Below, in pieces: positions 31,821 through 32,513 of a stretch of 32,513 nucleotides of DNA (position 1 is the first letter of the stretch; each line of letters begins with the position of its first letter). Source of the DNA: an uncultured Clostridia bacterium (GTDB lineage Bacteria > Bacillota > Clostridia > Christensenellales > UBA1242). The DNA is taken from contig CALVNQ010000001.1 of NCBI GenBank assembly GCA_944349895.1, positions 112,948 through 145,460 on the forward strand, written 5' to 3'. The notes beneath the pieces were generated by a model. It saw only the letters and a list, made by a program, of their open reading frames with translations, searched no databases and was not told where the DNA came from. A program made the translations under genes and the position numbers.

Positions 31821-32042
31821 TCAATATCTATGAGGTATAAAGCCTAAAGGTCTAACCCTATCTGCTTCAAATTCAACCATAAACTTTAAATTTTGACCAT
31901 TTCTACAATATCTTACTCTGACGCTATCTCTTAAGGAAACAAAATTTTTTACAGCAAATTCTATTTCATTTTCTAACAATTTTAACATTTCTTCGCTAAC
32001 ATTTTGAATATCGCTTTTGATAATGTTTTCAAGTCTGTTCAT
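31821..32042 (-). CDS. Small MinE-like protein lacking the N-terminal MinD-activating segment
   Basis: A 73-residue protein directly after minD (ATG two bases after its TAA; AAGGAAGG upstream). Residues 1-65 (NRLENIIKSDIQNVSEEML, then VSLRDSVRVRYCRNGQNL) resemble the C-terminal topological-specificity domain of MinE, which has the pattern L-x-x-D-I-x-x-V...V...V-x-V. Typical MinE is 80-90 residues and starts with a hydrophobic membrane-targeting segment (like LLDFF) and a MinD-binding helix; neither is visible here. Position after minD supports the assignment; the sequence match alone is weak. It may use a different way to contact MinD, or be an unrelated small partner. Confidence 0.5.
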   Translation of the reverse strand: MNRLENIIKSDIQNVSEEMLKLLENEIEFAVKNFVSLRDSVRVRYCRNGQNLKFMVEFEADRVRPLGFIPHRY

Positions 32043-32043
32043 T

Positions 32044-32513
32044 TTATACCTTCCTTTTTAAATTTCTCCTCAAATACCCCATAAAGCCTCTATACTTCAT
32101 TTCACAATCAAATATCTTTTTCGTACCGTTATGGATGTTTTCACATAACAAAGTAAAAGCTCTTGTTGATTCCTGAGAATTCAAGTAACCACCAATAGAA
32201 CAAGCACTGCTAATAGCATCATCTTCAGGTATAACGCCATATAAAGGCACATGTAAAGCCCTTACTACATCTTCAACTCTAAGCATCTCTCCACTTGCCA
32301 ATAAATCCCCTCTCATTCTATTAATAACTAAACCTTTATTGCTTATAGAATATTCATTTAATAAACTTAAAACTTTATTAGCATCTCTTATGCTTGACAA
32401 ATGAGGAGTCACAACAACAATAGCTTCATTAGCAGAAAAGACTGCTCTATGGAACCCTGCATCAACTCCGGCTGGACAATCTATCAAAATATAGTCAAAA
32501 GATGAGTCCAACA
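32044..32513 (-). CDS. minD: Septum site-determining ATPase MinD (N-terminus outside window)
   Basis: The C-terminal 156 or so residues of a MinD/ParA-type ATPase that positions the division site. FDYILIDCPAGVDAGF carries Walker B and matches MinD. VVVTPHLSSIRDANKV, LVINRMRGDLLASGEML and LYGVIPEDDAI match the later MinD core. The last residues (MGYLRRNLKRKV) form the expected short amphipathic, basic membrane-targeting helix. The frame is open to the right edge, so the P-loop is not visible. It is followed directly by the MinE-like gene. Confidence 0.9.
   Translation of the reverse strand, partial: LDSSFDYILIDCPAGVDAGFHRAVFSANEAIVVVTPHLSSIRDANKVLSLLNEYSISNKGLVINRMRGDLLASGEMLRVEDVVRALHVPLYGVIPEDDAISSACSIGGYLNSQESTRAFTLLCENIHNGTKKIFDCEMKYRGFMGYLRRNLKRKV

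Overview
The window is low-GC, gene-dense chromosomal DNA from a Bacillota-type bacterium. Support comes from the McsA/McsB/ClpC protein-arginine kinase set, a T-box leader on tyrS, long-form HPF, RecX, DegV and AT-rich promoters with strong GGAGG ribosome binding sites. The lipoprotein, surface-protein and gene-order style suggests an uncultured gut-type member of the Clostridia. That placement is inference and the genus cannot be named from this sequence.

Layout. 1-2556 (+): the two halves of a heterodimeric ABC exporter, the first cut by the window edge. 2644-6320 (-): a small membrane protein, valS and a DUF2238/YjdF-like membrane protein. 6435-7457 (+): a lone NMT1/SsuA-like substrate-binding lipoprotein. 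7490-10280 (-): a T-box-controlled overlapping operon tyrS-yigZ-recX-acpS. 10284-12362: enolase and divergent ung with facing promoters. 12362-19406 (-): a degenerate amidohydrolase-like gene, tex, a very short mcsA, mcsB, clpC, then hpf with its own promoter. 19468-20667 (+): dinB.

Accessory part. 20691-25918 holds a large cell-surface protein, an apparently intact phage terminase large subunit with no head or tail genes, an SH3-type membrane protein on the other strand, and a sigma-region-4-like protein. The AT-rich gap upstream carries GTC-N-GAC motifs, one containing a Spo0A-like TGTCGAA. 26200-27908 is bounded by a complete tRNA-Leu(CAA) and a 3' copy of the same tRNA (48 identical bases). 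It encloses a truncated serine recombinase, a RidA-family gene with a frameshifting A8 tract, and an SDR oxidoreductase, and looks like a decayed integrated element. 27960-29560 contains a decayed coding fragment and two unrecognised convergent genes. 29745-31617 is mscS (probably leaderless) overlapping degV. The right edge carries the C-terminal part of minD followed by a small MinE-like protein that lacks the usual N-terminal region.

Points most worth a second look: McsB has serine where the kinase's reactive cysteine is expected and is paired with a 58-residue McsA and no adjacent ctsR; the orphan terminase/sigma-like/SH3/surface-protein cluster; the tRNA-Leu-bounded remnant; and the MinE-like protein without its MinD-interacting segment.
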